NCBI RefSeq assembly: GCF_900188385.1
Contig: NZ_FZOI01000003.1
Coordinates: forward strand, 310,001 to 374,000
Direction: 5' to 3'
DNA length: 64,000 bases
Source of the DNA: Azospirillum sp. RU38E
GTDB taxonomy: Bacteria; Pseudomonadota; Alphaproteobacteria; Azospirillales; Azospirillaceae
Under the pieces are notes generated by a model, which was given only the letters and a program-made list of their open reading frames with translations, had not been told where the DNA came from and searched no databases. Positions 16,340-24,418 of this stretch are shown in pieces (the stretch's first letter is position 1; every line of letters begins with the position of its first letter). A program made the position numbers and the translations under genes.

Positions 16340-17272
16340 ATGACGCAGGCGGGCGGTTGGCAGCATGAGAAACGGAACCGGCCCGACGGCGCCTTTTTGC
16401 GCCTGTCGCGCTGGCAGACCGCCAGCGCCGACGATGCCCCCACCCTGCTGCTGCTGACCGGGCGCAGCGAATGTGTGGAGAAATACGCAGAAGTGGCGAG
16501 CGATATGGCGGCCCAGGGCTTCCGCGTGGTGGCCATGGACTGGCGCGGCCAGGGCGGTTCCGCCCGGCCGCTGGCTAACCCGCTGAAGGGCCATATCGAC
16601 CGGTTCGACACCTATCTGGATGATCTGGAAGCCAGCCTGCCCCATCTGCTGGGCGATACCGGCACGGGGCCGGTGCTGGCCTTGGCCCATTCCATGGGCG
16701 GGCATCTGCTGCTGCGCTATGTCGCCGAACGGGCACATCCGTTCACCGCCGTGATGCTGAGCGCACCCATGCTGGGCATCCGCACCAGCCCCCTGCCCGC
16801 GCCGCTGGCCCGACTGCTGGCCAGCACCATGGTGACCTTAGGCCGGGGGGGCGATTACGCGCCGGGCCAGCGGGACTGGTACGCCGCCGACCCCGCCTTT
16901 GACGGCAATCCACTAACCTCTGATCCGGTGCGGTTTCTGGTGGGCCATCGCTGCTATGCCGCCCAGCCCGATCTGGCGCTGGGCGGGGCTACCTGGGGCT
17001 GGCTGGATGCCGCTTTCCGTTCCATGGCGCATCTGCGGCGGCCGGACATGTTGGGGCAGGTAAGGATACCCGTGCTGCTGCTGTCCGGTCTGGCCGACCG
17101 AATCGTGCAGCCGGACAGTCATGTCCAGGCCGCCCGCCTGCTGCCGGATTGCCATTTCCGACAATATCCGACGGCCCGGCATGAACTGTTGATGGAAAGC
17201 GATGCCATCCGCGCTGAAGTGATGGCGGAAATCGCCGATTTCGCCAGCGCATTCGTTTTCAATGCCGAATAA
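16340..17272 (+). CDS. Alpha/beta hydrolase, lysophospholipase/monoacylglycerol-lipase-like
   Basis: A 310-residue hydrolase of the Hydrolase_4 (PldB-like) type: LLLLTGRSECVEKYAEVASD, AMDWRGQGGSARP, nucleophile in LALAHSMGGHLLLRY, acid in LLSGLADRIVQPD, and histidine in PTARHELLMESD. The ATG at 16340 follows AAGGAAGG; earlier in-frame starts would run into the divergent MaoC gene and are rejected. No signal peptide. It probably hydrolyses lysophospholipids or monoacylglycerols, but this is family-level inference. Confidence 0.9.
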   Translation: MTQAGGWQHEKRNRPDGAFLRLSRWQTASADDAPTLLLLTGRSECVEKYAEVASDMAAQGFRVVAMDWRGQGGSARPLANPLKGHIDRFDTYLDDLEASLPHLLGDTGTGPVLALAHSMGGHLLLRYVAERAHPFTAVMLSAPMLGIRTSPLPAPLARLLASTMVTLGRGGDYAPGQRDWYAADPAFDGNPLTSDPVRFLVGHRCYAAQPDLALGGATWGWLDAAFRSMAHLRRPDMLGQVRIPVLLLSGLADRIVQPDSHVQAARLLPDCHFRQYPTARHELLMESDAIRAEVMAEIADFASAFVFNAE

Positions 17273-17360
17273 CCGGCAAACCATCCATTGCCGGGGAACG
17301 GCCACACCGTTAACATGTCTTAGTTTTATATGTTTTGCGCAAAAAAAGGGGGGAGCCGGA

Positions 17361-18146
17361 TTGAAAAGGTGGTTGCCAGCACTGCTGAGCCTGATGCTGG
17401 CCTGGGCCCACCCGGTGCCCGCCAGCGCGCAGGCGGCGACGGTGCGGCTCGCCACCTTGGACTGGCCCCCCTTCAGCGGCAGCATGGCAGAGGGGGGATC
17501 GGCCGGCAGCATCATCGCCCAGGCACTGGAAAGCCAGAAGCTCAGCCTGCAAAGCCAGACCATGCCCTGGAAGCGCGCCCTGTCACAGGCAATGGCGGGG
17601 GATGGGCTGGACGGCTTCTACCCGGCTTCCCCGGTGGAATGCGCCGGTGCCGGCGGGCAATTATCCAACCTTCCCATCGGCCAGTATCAGTTCGCCCTGG
17701 CCCAGACCGAAATCGCCCCCATCCGCTGGGAACAGCGGGATGATCTGCTGCGGCTGCGCATCGGCATTGTCGATGGCTATGATAATGGCCCGCTGATCGA
17801 CGGGTTGCGGCAACAGGGGCGGCTGGTCACCGATACGGCCCAGACCGATATACTGAACCTGCGCAAGCTGCAGGCCGGCCGCATTGATGCGGCCGTGGTG
17901 GAAATCTCCCAGTTCGCCGTACTGGCACCGATGCTGAACCGGACAATGGCGGCGGGGATGGCACGGATCAGCCTGAACCCCCGTCCGCTGGACCCGCCGG
18001 CCTCGATCCATGTCTGCTTCAACCACAGCCCTGCCGGGCAGGCCGCCCGGCAAGCGCTGGATCAGGGGTTGGCCGGGCTGGATGTGCTGGCCCTGCAGGC
18101 CGACTATCTGGCCCGCCATGCCCCGGAACTGAATCCGACGAACTGA
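17361..18146 (+). CDS. Periplasmic solute-binding protein, amino-acid type (SBP_bac_3-like)
   Basis: About 261 residues. A TTG start at 17361 preceded by GGGGGAG gives a clean signal peptide (LKRWLPALLSLMLAWAHPVP, then ASAQA). The mature protein has the two-lobe pattern of family 3 binding proteins (VRLATLDWPPFSGSMAEGGS, MPWKRALSQAMAGDGLDGFY, RIGIVDGYDNGPLIDGLRQQ). There are no permease or ATPase genes nearby, so it may act as an orphan receptor, like many short family 3 proteins in chemoreceptor-rich alphaproteobacteria (inference). It ends convergent with phoH over a GC hairpin. Confidence 0.8.
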   Translation: MKRWLPALLSLMLAWAHPVPASAQAATVRLATLDWPPFSGSMAEGGSAGSIIAQALESQKLSLQSQTMPWKRALSQAMAGDGLDGFYPASPVECAGAGGQLSNLPIGQYQFALAQTEIAPIRWEQRDDLLRLRIGIVDGYDNGPLIDGLRQQGRLVTDTAQTDILNLRKLQAGRIDAAVVEISQFAVLAPMLNRTMAAGMARISLNPRPLDPPASIHVCFNHSPAGQAARQALDQGLAGLDVLALQADYLARHAPELNPTN

Positions 18147-18148
18147 AA

Positions 18149-18173
18149 GGGGGGCGCGCAAGCCCTGCCCCCC
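18149..18173. terminator. GC hairpin between convergent genes, weak terminator
   Basis: GGGGGGC at 18149-18155 pairs with GCCCCCC at 18167-18173 across an 11-nt loop. It lies between the stops of the binding-protein gene and phoH. There is no T-tract, so termination strength is doubtful. Confidence 0.35.
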
Positions 18174-18178
18174 AGCCC

Positions 18179-18916
18179 TCACAATACCGTCAACATGCTG
18201 GCCACCAGCGGGTGGCGCACAATATCCATTTCCGCCAGCCGGACCACGGCGATGCCATCCACCGGTTCCAGCCGGCGGGCGATGTCGGACAGACCGGACA
18301 GGCCATCCAGCAGGTCCGACTGGTCGGGGTCACCCGTCAGCACCATGGTGGAATGCCAGCCCAGCCGGGTCAGCAGCATCTTGATCTGGGCATAGGTGCA
18401 GTTCTGCGCCTCATCAATGACGATGAAGGCATTATTCAGCGTGCGGCCGCGCATATAGCCGACCGGCGCGATTTCGATGGAGCCATCGGCCATCATCGCC
18501 TTCAGCCGCTTGGCCCCCAGCCGGTCCGACAGCGCGTCATAGAGCGGGCGCAGGAAGGGGGCCATCTTCTCATTCAGGTCGCCTGGCAGATAGCCCAGGC
18601 TCTCCCCGGCCTCAATCGCCGGGCGGGACAGGATGATACGATCGATGGAGCCCTTTTCCAGTGCTGCCACGGCAGAGGAGATGGCCAGATAGGTCTTGCC
18701 CGTGCCTGCCGGCCCCAGCGCCAGCGTCAGGTTATTATCGGCAATGGCCTGCATCAGCAGGGCCTGGCCGGGGCTCATCGGCTTGACGGTTCTGACGTAA
18801 CTCTGTTCCCGCCTCTCCTCCCCTAACGGATCCCAGCCGGCGCGGCCAGGGTAGAGCGTATGGACCTTGGCATCATGGGTGCTGGAAGAGGACTTCGGCG
18901 GCGGGCGCTTGGCCAT
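18179..18916 (-). CDS. phoH: PhoH-family ATPase
   Basis: A 245-residue cytoplasmic P-loop protein. Walker A is LGPAGTGKTYLAIS and Walker B is NAFIVIDEAQNCT, with the PhoH signatures SRPAIEAGESLGYLPGDLNE and MVLTGDPDQSDLL, and it ends MDIVRHPLVASMLTVL. PhoH proteins are ATPases linked to phosphate starvation and, in related YbeZ, to RNA and ribosome metabolism. The start ATG at 18916 follows GGAGAC. It lacks an N-terminal PIN or KH domain. It stands alone (YbeY partner not seen). A terminator-like hairpin lies 83 nt upstream on the same strand. Confidence 0.93.
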   Translation of the reverse strand: MAKRPPPKSSSSTHDAKVHTLYPGRAGWDPLGEERREQSYVRTVKPMSPGQALLMQAIADNNLTLALGPAGTGKTYLAISSAVAALEKGSIDRIILSRPAIEAGESLGYLPGDLNEKMAPFLRPLYDALSDRLGAKRLKAMMADGSIEIAPVGYMRGRTLNNAFIVIDEAQNCTYAQIKMLLTRLGWHSTMVLTGDPDQSDLLDGLSGLSDIARRLEPVDGIAVVRLAEMDIVRHPLVASMLTVL

Positions 18917-19190
18917 GGATGTCTCCTCACATTCGGCTAAGGAACCAGATGGTGGGATGCGCTGCGACGGAACGGCGCCGGCCCCGACAACGGGCAACAA
19001 AAAACCGCACCCTCGGTCAGAGGCGTGCGGTGCATGAAAGCCGGTATCGGGAGGGTCGGTGCCGATCGGTCACACGGCGGGTCAGCGGGGGTGGCGCATG
19101 ATGATGCGCTGCGGCACACAGGTGCGGGATCTCGCATGGGAGCCAACAGACGGTTCCATCCCCCAGATTGAACCAACCATGCTAGGATAT
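18917..19190 (-). ncRNA. Candidate small RNA or phoH leader ending at a strong terminator
   Basis: The 419 bases between phoH and the SHOCT-like gene contain no convincing protein gene. On the minus strand a perfect hairpin GCGCAT / ATGCGC (19094-19109) and a CCTCCC segment (19054-19049) are followed by a strong Rho-independent terminator (18999-19030). This suggests either a small RNA of roughly 150-190 nt or a leader whose terminator attenuates phoH. The 5' end is a guess. Confidence 0.35.
18999..19030 (-). terminator. Strong Rho-independent terminator upstream of phoH
   Basis: The stem CCGCAC-CCTC pairs with GAGG-GTGCGG (one bulged C) around a 5-nt loop and is followed on the minus strand by six T. 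No annotated minus-strand gene ends here, which is why a small RNA or attenuated leader is proposed. Confidence 0.7.
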
Positions 19191-19335
19191 CGCAAGAACA
19201 GCCGCGCGTCACCAGCCATTGCGGCTGTCATCCAAGTTTAACACCAGATATTGCCACCCCCTTTCGGCTTACCCCCGCATCCCGAGTCGGGCTTGCTGCG
19301 GGCGCGAAAGGGGTGGAAGAACAGCCGGAGCCGAA

Positions 19336-19548
19336 ATGCCGTTCCCGACCAGCCGTTCCAAACCGCACGCCCCCCGCACCGGTGCCGCTGTCGCCACCAC
19401 CGACGCGGAATCCGGCACGGAGGGGGCCGACCGTGCCGAGGATTTGCGCAAGTCCTTGTACGCCTTGAAGGTCATGCATGAACGCGGCCTGCTGCCGACC
19501 GAGCAGTATGAAGCGGAGGTGGCGCGGCTGAAGGGTGACCCCACCTGA
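19336..19548 (+). CDS. Small SHOCT-like domain protein
   Basis: 70 residues. ATG at 19336 follows GGAG at a good distance; upstream in-frame starts lack a ribosome site. After a basic, low-complexity N-terminus, the C-terminal 40 residues (LRKSLYALKVMHERGLLPTE, QYEAEVARLKGDPT) read as a SHOCT-type short helical module (L..L..M...G.L...EYE..K..LL pattern), usually found at protein termini with unknown or oligomerising role. It lies ahead of minCDE with a 222-nt gap and is probably transcribed independently. Confidence 0.6.
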   Translation: MPFPTSRSKPHAPRTGAAVATTDAESGTEGADRAEDLRKSLYALKVMHERGLLPTEQYEAEVARLKGDPT

Positions 19549-19759
19549 CCTTTCGGGGCATTCCATGGGGATGTGCCGGCACCGACCAATAGATGTTGTG
19601 GAAGGGCCGGTGCTTGTCGCAAAATCTACGGATGAAATGCTTGACGCCGTTTGCCAAACCGGCTTGAACGACGCGGTTGACGGGGCCGAATCAGCGGTGA
19701 TTGCGTGCGGACATATGCGGTCATGCGGATCGGCCAGGGCTTGGCCTGACAGGTGGGGT

Positions 19760-19765
19760 TATAAT
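19760..19765 (+). promoter_or_regulatory. Consensus -10 hexamer next to the minC start
   Basis: TATAAT ends five bases before the minC ATG (19771), where transcription starting the usual six or so bases downstream would yield a leaderless mRNA. No good -35 hexamer is seen at 16-18 bp; TTGGCC at 19741 is too close. AGGTGGGG at 19751 could instead be a distant ribosome site. Confidence 0.3.
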
Positions 19766-19770
19766 CGGCA

Positions 19771-20574
19771 ATGAGTACGCAGGTCGCCTATCGGGACGCG
19801 CCCTTCCAGCTGCGCGGCAGCACCTTCACCATGATGGTGCTGAAGGTCAGTGATCCCCGCAATCCCAATTTCTTCCCCGTCCTGTCGGGCAAGATCGCCC
19901 AGGCGCCGAATTTCTTCCGCCATGCCCCGGTGGTGCTGGACCTGGATGATCTGCCGGCGGGCGTGCCGTTCGATTTCGAGAGCTTCGTCAAGCTGTTGCG
20001 CAATCTGGGCCTGATCGCGGTCGGGCTGCAGGGCGGCACCAAGGAACAGCAGGATGCCGCCCTTGCCGTGGGTCTGGCGCTGCTGCAGGCGCCGCGCGGC
20101 AAGGTGGAGATGTTTGACCCGCTGGCCGGGACCGGCCGCAGCCCGGCGCAGGGGCTGGCCAATGTGCAGGCACAGGCGCAGCCGCCGGCTCACGCCCCCG
20201 CCCCTGCTGCACCGGTGATGCTGGAACCGCCGCCGCCGCCGCGCGCCTCAATGCTGGTGACGGAACCGATCCGGTCAGGGCGGCAGATTTATGCCGCCGG
20301 CTGTGACCTTATCGTGGTCGGCCCGGTCAGCCCCGGTGCCGAATTGCTGGCCGATGGCAGCATCCATGTCTATGGCACGCTGCGCGGCCGGGCGTTGGCC
20401 GGCGTGTCGGGCGACCAGAATGCGCGCATCTTCTGCCAGAGCCTGGAGGCGGAGCTGGTCTCCATCGCCGGGCTCTACCGGGTGTCGGAGGATATGGACA
20501 AAGATATCCGCCGCCGGCAGGTGCAAATCTATCTGAATAATGGTTTCTTGCATATCGACCCGGTTTCCGCCTGA
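19771..20574 (+). CDS. minC: Septum site-determining protein MinC
   Basis: A 267-residue cell-division inhibitor. The N-terminal domain (FQLRGSTFTMMVLKVSDPRN, FFRHAPVVLDLDDLPAG) blocks FtsZ assembly. A proline/alanine-rich linker (residues about 125-155) leads to the beta-helical C-terminal domain (DLIVVGPVSPGAELLADGSI, HVYGTLRGRALAGVSGD, ARIFCQSLEAELVSIAGLYR) that dimerises and binds MinD. It is the first gene of minCDE with a 56-nt gap to minD. The product acts at the membrane away from midcell to restrict Z-ring placement. Confidence 0.97.
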   Translation: MSTQVAYRDAPFQLRGSTFTMMVLKVSDPRNPNFFPVLSGKIAQAPNFFRHAPVVLDLDDLPAGVPFDFESFVKLLRNLGLIAVGLQGGTKEQQDAALAVGLALLQAPRGKVEMFDPLAGTGRSPAQGLANVQAQAQPPAHAPAPAAPVMLEPPPPPRASMLVTEPIRSGRQIYAAGCDLIVVGPVSPGAELLADGSIHVYGTLRGRALAGVSGDQNARIFCQSLEAELVSIAGLYRVSEDMDKDIRRRQVQIYLNNGFLHIDPVSA

Positions 20575-20630
20575 ATTGTCCTTTACCGGTTCTTTACCTT
20601 ACAGCAACCTCTGACCTTGGGAGACGCCTC

Positions 20631-21446
20631 TTGGCCAAGATCATTACGATGACCTCCGGCAAGGGCGGCGTAGGCAAGACGACGTCGAGCGCCGCCGTCG
20701 GCACCGGTCTTGCCCTTCGCGGTTTCAAAACCTGCATCATCGATTTCGATGTGGGCTTGCGCAATCTGGACCTGATCATGGGATGCGAACGCCGCGTGGT
20801 GTTCGATTTCATCAATGTGATCAATGGGGAAGCGCGCCTGAACCAGGCGCTGATCAAGGATAAGCGGGTGGAAAACCTGTATATCCTGCCCACCAGCCAG
20901 ACCCGCGACAAGGATGCGCTGACCCTGGAAGGGGTGGGCAAGATCCTGGATGAGTTGAAGAAGGAATTCGACTACATCATCTGCGACAGCCCGGCCGGCA
21001 TCGAAAAGGGTGCCCTGATGGCGCTCTATTGGGCCGACCATGCCATTGTCGTCACCAACCCCGAAGTCTCCTCCGTGCGCGACAGCGACCGTATCCTGGG
21101 CGTGATTCAGGCCAAGTCGCGCCGCGCCGAACAGGGTCTGGAACCGGTGCAGGAGCATCTGCTGGTCACCCGCTATGATGTAGAGCGGGTGGAGAAGGGC
21201 GAGATGCTGAAGGTGGATGATGTGCTGGAAATCCTGGCCATCCCGCTGCTGGGCATCATCCCGGAAAGCCCGGCCGTGCTGAAGGCATCGAATGTCGGTA
21301 TGCCGGTGGTGCTGGATGACAAGTCCAACGCCGGACAGGCCTATGCCGACGCCGTCGGCCGTTTTCTGGGCGAAAAGATCGAGCATCGCTTCATCAAGCC
21401 CGAGAAAAAGGGCCTGCTCGACCGGTTGCTGCGGAGGACGGCATGA
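20631..21446 (+). CDS. minD: Septum site-determining ATPase MinD
   Basis: 271 residues, starting at TTG (20631) after GGGAG. A deviant Walker A motif (MTSGKGGVGKTTSSAAVG), switch-type DFDVGLRNLDLIMGCERRVV, and FDYIICDSPAGIEKGALMAL identify the ParA/MinD family. A short C-terminal amphipathic helix (GLLDRLLRR) provides ATP-dependent membrane attachment. MinD-ATP recruits MinC and is released by MinE, giving pole-to-pole oscillation in many bacteria. Its stop overlaps the minE ATG (ATGA). Confidence 0.98.
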   Translation: MAKIITMTSGKGGVGKTTSSAAVGTGLALRGFKTCIIDFDVGLRNLDLIMGCERRVVFDFINVINGEARLNQALIKDKRVENLYILPTSQTRDKDALTLEGVGKILDELKKEFDYIICDSPAGIEKGALMALYWADHAIVVTNPEVSSVRDSDRILGVIQAKSRRAEQGLEPVQEHLLVTRYDVERVEKGEMLKVDDVLEILAIPLLGIIPESPAVLKASNVGMPVVLDDKSNAGQAYADAVGRFLGEKIEHRFIKPEKKGLLDRLLRRTA

Positions 21447-21757
21447 ACTTACTCGACATCTTCAAACGATCCAAGCCGCCCACGATTGCCGCCCAGGCCA
21501 AGGAACGGCTGCAGATCGTGCTGGCCCATGAACGGTCGGATCGCAACAGCCCGGATTTTCTGCCCGCCCTGCAGCAGGAACTGCTGGCTGTCATCAAGAA
21601 GTATGTCAGCGTGGACGAAGATAAGGTGGCCGTGAAGCTGGAGCGTGAAAGCGGCTGCTCCATGCTGGAAGTGAATGTGGAACTGCCAAGCCCCGCCGCC
21701 CGTGCCGCAGCCGCGGCGGCAGCGGCGGCCAAGGGTAAACCGGCCCCGGCCAACTGA
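21443..21757 (+). CDS. minE: Cell division topological specificity factor MinE
   Basis: 104 residues. The N-terminal MNLLDIFKRSKPPTIAAQAK is the membrane/MinD-contact helix, RLQIVLAHERSDRNSPDFLP and LQQELLAVIKKYVSVDEDKV complete the anti-MinCD region and dimer domain. Compared with typical MinE of about 88 residues there is an extra C-terminal tail rich in alanine (PAARAAAAAAAAAKGKPAP). It overlaps minD by 4 nt. Confidence 0.97.
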   Translation: MNLLDIFKRSKPPTIAAQAKERLQIVLAHERSDRNSPDFLPALQQELLAVIKKYVSVDEDKVAVKLERESGCSMLEVNVELPSPAARAAAAAAAAAKGKPAPAN

Positions 21758-21860
21758 CCGGGCCGGGCCGGGGGGTGCGGCATCGTGCCGACGATGCCCG
21801 CCGGTTCCCCCACCCTTGGTGGGACAGGGCCGGCCCGGACGCGGCCGGGCAAAACAGGGG

Positions 21861-23456
21861 ATGATGGTGCGCAGAGGGCGGGGCATTGCACGGGGCTTTT
21901 TGGCGCTGTTGGCCCTGTTGAGCCTCTCCTCCCCCGCATGGGCGGCGGATCGCCAGGAACTTTCCATCGCACTGTCGGGTCAATCCACCCTTGATGACCC
22001 GCATCAGGCCCGTACCGGTGCGGATTTCCAATATTTCGAACATATCTTCGATACGCTGGTAACCCGCGATGGCTTTGGTGTCATGCCCCGGCTGGCCATC
22101 GCCTGGAACAGCACGGATAACCGCATATGGTCATTCCGTATCCGCAATGATGCCCGTTTTTCCAACGGTCGCTCCGTAACCGCAACGGATGTGGCCTATT
22201 CCCTTTGCCGCTTTGAAACCCTGTCGCGGGAGATTGGCGGCAATTATCTGGGCCTCTCCCTGGTGGAGATCACCGGCACCAGCAGCCTGACGCTGCATCT
22301 TGACAGCGCTTACCGGCTGCTGCCCGCCGCGCTCAGCCTGGTTTTCATTGTGGCTGCACCGGCCGATGGGCGCGGCGTGGGCGGCCCCATGGGATGCGAT
22401 CCGGCCAAGGTGCTGGCCGGGCGGGGCAACCCCCAGCTTGGCAGCGGTCCTTACGTTGCCGCCGACAGTCCGCAGGCCAATACCCGCAGGCTGGCGGCAT
22501 CGCCTTATTATGGAGCGGAGGCGCCGCCCTGGCGCTCCCTGAACCTGATCAGCGAACCCGACGCGCGGGAACGGCTGCGCCTGCTGTTGGCCGGGACCGT
22601 GGACATCATGGAAGATGTACCGCCCTTCCAGCTGCCCTATTTCCAGCGCCAGCCCAATGTGCATCTGACGGAATTGCCCACCGATCGGGTGCTGCTGCTG
22701 ACCTTCAACATGGCCCCCAGGGGCATTGATGGGCAACCGAACCCGCTGGCCGACAGCCGGGTGCGGCGGGCCATCCATATGGCGATTGACCGTTGGACCC
22801 TGGTGGAGCGGGGGCTGACGGGGGTCGGCGGCCCCGCCTGGCAGCTGGCCCAACCGGGAATGGAAGGCTGGCTGCCCGCGCGGGCCACCGGCGCTGCCAG
22901 TGATATACAGGGCGCGCGCCACCTGCTGGCGGAAGCCGGATATCCGGATGGTTTTGCAGTGGATATCCTGATGCCGCGCACGCGCGTGACCAACCAGCCA
23001 CGCGTGGTGGAGCTGCTGGCCGGCATGTTGCGCGCCATCAACATCCAGGCACAGGTGGAACCCATTGAGGGGCCAGCGACGCGCGAGCGCATCCGGAAAG
23101 GCGATTTTACCCTGGCGATGAGCGCCATCGGCCTGACCGCCGGATCGGCGATGGAGGGGCTGGAGGCCACCGCCGGCCCCCTGTTCCACCATACCGGCAC
23201 CAATCCCAGCGGTTATGAGGATGCGCAGCTGACCGCCCTGCTGGCTAAGGCGCGCGCCGCACCACCGGCCGCCATCCCGGCCCTGGCGGCGCAGGCCGCC
23301 GCTATTCTGGACCGGGATATGCCGATGATCCCGCTGCTGCATATGCGCGATCTGGTCGCCCATCGGGCCGATCTGACCATCGCCGCCAGCGACACGGCCC
23401 GGGCCTTCGGGCGGATCACCTGGCCAGCAACGGCCCAGTTGAACCCGCCCCCCTAA
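21861..23456 (+). CDS. ABC transporter substrate-binding protein, family 5 (peptide/nickel type)
   Basis: About 531 residues. The signal peptide (RRGRGIARGFLALLALLSLS, SPAWA) is followed by the family 5 fold: YFEHIFDTLVTRD, the WSFRIRNDARFSNGRSVTAT, DVAYSLCRFETLS segment, then VRRAIHMAIDRWTLV, and QAAAILDRDMPMIPLLH. Such proteins deliver oligopeptides, nickel or other solutes to an ABC importer, but no permease or ATPase gene is adjacent. The start could be ATG 21861, ATG 21864 or GTG 21867; AGGGG is closest to optimal spacing for the last two. It lies 103 nt downstream of minE on the same strand. Confidence 0.88.
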   Translation: MMVRRGRGIARGFLALLALLSLSSPAWAADRQELSIALSGQSTLDDPHQARTGADFQYFEHIFDTLVTRDGFGVMPRLAIAWNSTDNRIWSFRIRNDARFSNGRSVTATDVAYSLCRFETLSREIGGNYLGLSLVEITGTSSLTLHLDSAYRLLPAALSLVFIVAAPADGRGVGGPMGCDPAKVLAGRGNPQLGSGPYVAADSPQANTRRLAASPYYGAEAPPWRSLNLISEPDARERLRLLLAGTVDIMEDVPPFQLPYFQRQPNVHLTELPTDRVLLLTFNMAPRGIDGQPNPLADSRVRRAIHMAIDRWTLVERGLTGVGGPAWQLAQPGMEGWLPARATGAASDIQGARHLLAEAGYPDGFAVDILMPRTRVTNQPRVVELLAGMLRAINIQAQVEPIEGPATRERIRKGDFTLAMSAIGLTAGSAMEGLEATAGPLFHHTGTNPSGYEDAQLTALLAKARAAPPAAIPALAAQAAAILDRDMPMIPLLHMRDLVAHRADLTIAASDTARAFGRITWPATAQLNPPP

Positions 23457-23477
23457 CAGGGTGGGAATAGCCGCCGA

Positions 23478-24305
23478 TCAGCCCGGACGTTTCACGGGGA
23501 ACACATGTTCCGGACCCGGAAAGACCCGCGCCTGCACATCGGCCGTATAGGCCGCCGCCGCCGCCTCGATCTGCTCACCCAGCGTGGCATAGCGCTTGAC
23601 GAATTTCGGGGTGAAGCCGCCGAACAGGCCCAGCATGTCATCGCTGACCAGCACCTGCCCGTCACAGGCGGCACTGGCGCCGATGCCGATGGTGACGGCG
23701 GGAATACTCTCGGTGATCTGGCGGGCCAGCGGCTCCACCACCCCTTCCACCACCACGGAAAAGGCGCCGGCCTCGGCAATGGCGCGGGCATCGCCCAGAA
23801 TCTTGTGCTGTTCAGCATCCGACCGGCCGCGTGCGCGATAGCCGCCCAGCGCATTCACCGCCTGCGGGGTCAGCCCGACATGGCCCATCACCGGAATGCC
23901 CCGGCGGACCAGGAAATCCACCGTGTCGGCCATTTCCTCCCCGCCCTCCAGCTTCACCGCCTGGGCGCCGGTTTCCGCCAGCACGCGGGCGGCGTTGCGG
24001 AAGGCCTGCTGCGGGCTTTCCTGATAGGTCGCCCAGGGCAGGTCCACCACCACACAGGCTCGCGCCGATCCGCGCACCACGGCGGCGCCATGGGCAATCA
24101 TCATCTCCAGCGTCACGCCCAGCGTGCTGTCCAGCCCATAGACCACCATGCCCAGACTGTCGCCGACCAGCAGACAATCCACATGCGGATCCAGCAGCCG
24201 GGCCGTGGAAACAGTATAGGCGGTCAGAACCGAGACAGGCTGCTGGCCCTTGCGGGCGGCGATCTCCGGTACGCTGATGCGCTTGATCTGGCTGGTGGCG
24301 CTCAT
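23478..24305 (-). CDS. panB: 3-methyl-2-oxobutanoate hydroxymethyltransferase
   Basis: A 275-residue ketopantoate hydroxymethyltransferase, which transfers a one-carbon unit from methylenetetrahydrofolate to 2-oxoisovalerate in pantothenate/CoA synthesis. Diagnostic segments are [40 protein letters not shown] (metal-ligand Asp), [36 protein letters not shown] and [20 protein letters not shown] (catalytic Glu). Start at 24305 after GAGGGGACCGGAA. The [12 protein letters not shown] reading in place of the common TAYDYPTAR is a mild local change. panC is not adjacent. It lies 113 nt downstream of the rpoH-like gene on the same strand. Confidence 0.96.
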   Translation of the reverse strand: MSATSQIKRISVPEIAARKGQQPVSVLTAYTVSTARLLDPHVDCLLVGDSLGMVVYGLDSTLGVTLEMMIAHGAAVVRGSARACVVVDLPWATYQESPQQAFRNAARVLAETGAQAVKLEGGEEMADTVDFLVRRGIPVMGHVGLTPQAVNALGGYRARGRSDAEQHKILGDARAIAEAGAFSVVVEGVVEPLARQITESIPAVTIGIGASAACDGQVLVSDDMLGLFGGFTPKFVKRYATLGEQIEAAAAAYTADVQARVFPGPEHVFPVKRPG

Positions 24306-24418
24306 TTCCGGTCCCCTCACTGCTTTTTGCGCTGCGGCAAGCCGCTTGTTGCGGCAACCCCTAGCATGATTTCCATGCCAGGGGCAAAGCAGGGACCAGG
24401 CCCATCACCATCCACCTG

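Noticed and set aside
19031-19212. Possible tRNA on the minus strand upstream of phoH, prompted by a GGTTCAATC segment
   Set aside because: No acceptor, D or anticodon stems can be drawn around it.
21675-21860. Long N-terminal extension of the family 5 binding protein into minE
   Set aside because: It would bury the obvious signal peptide; the methionines near 21861 give a standard exported protein.
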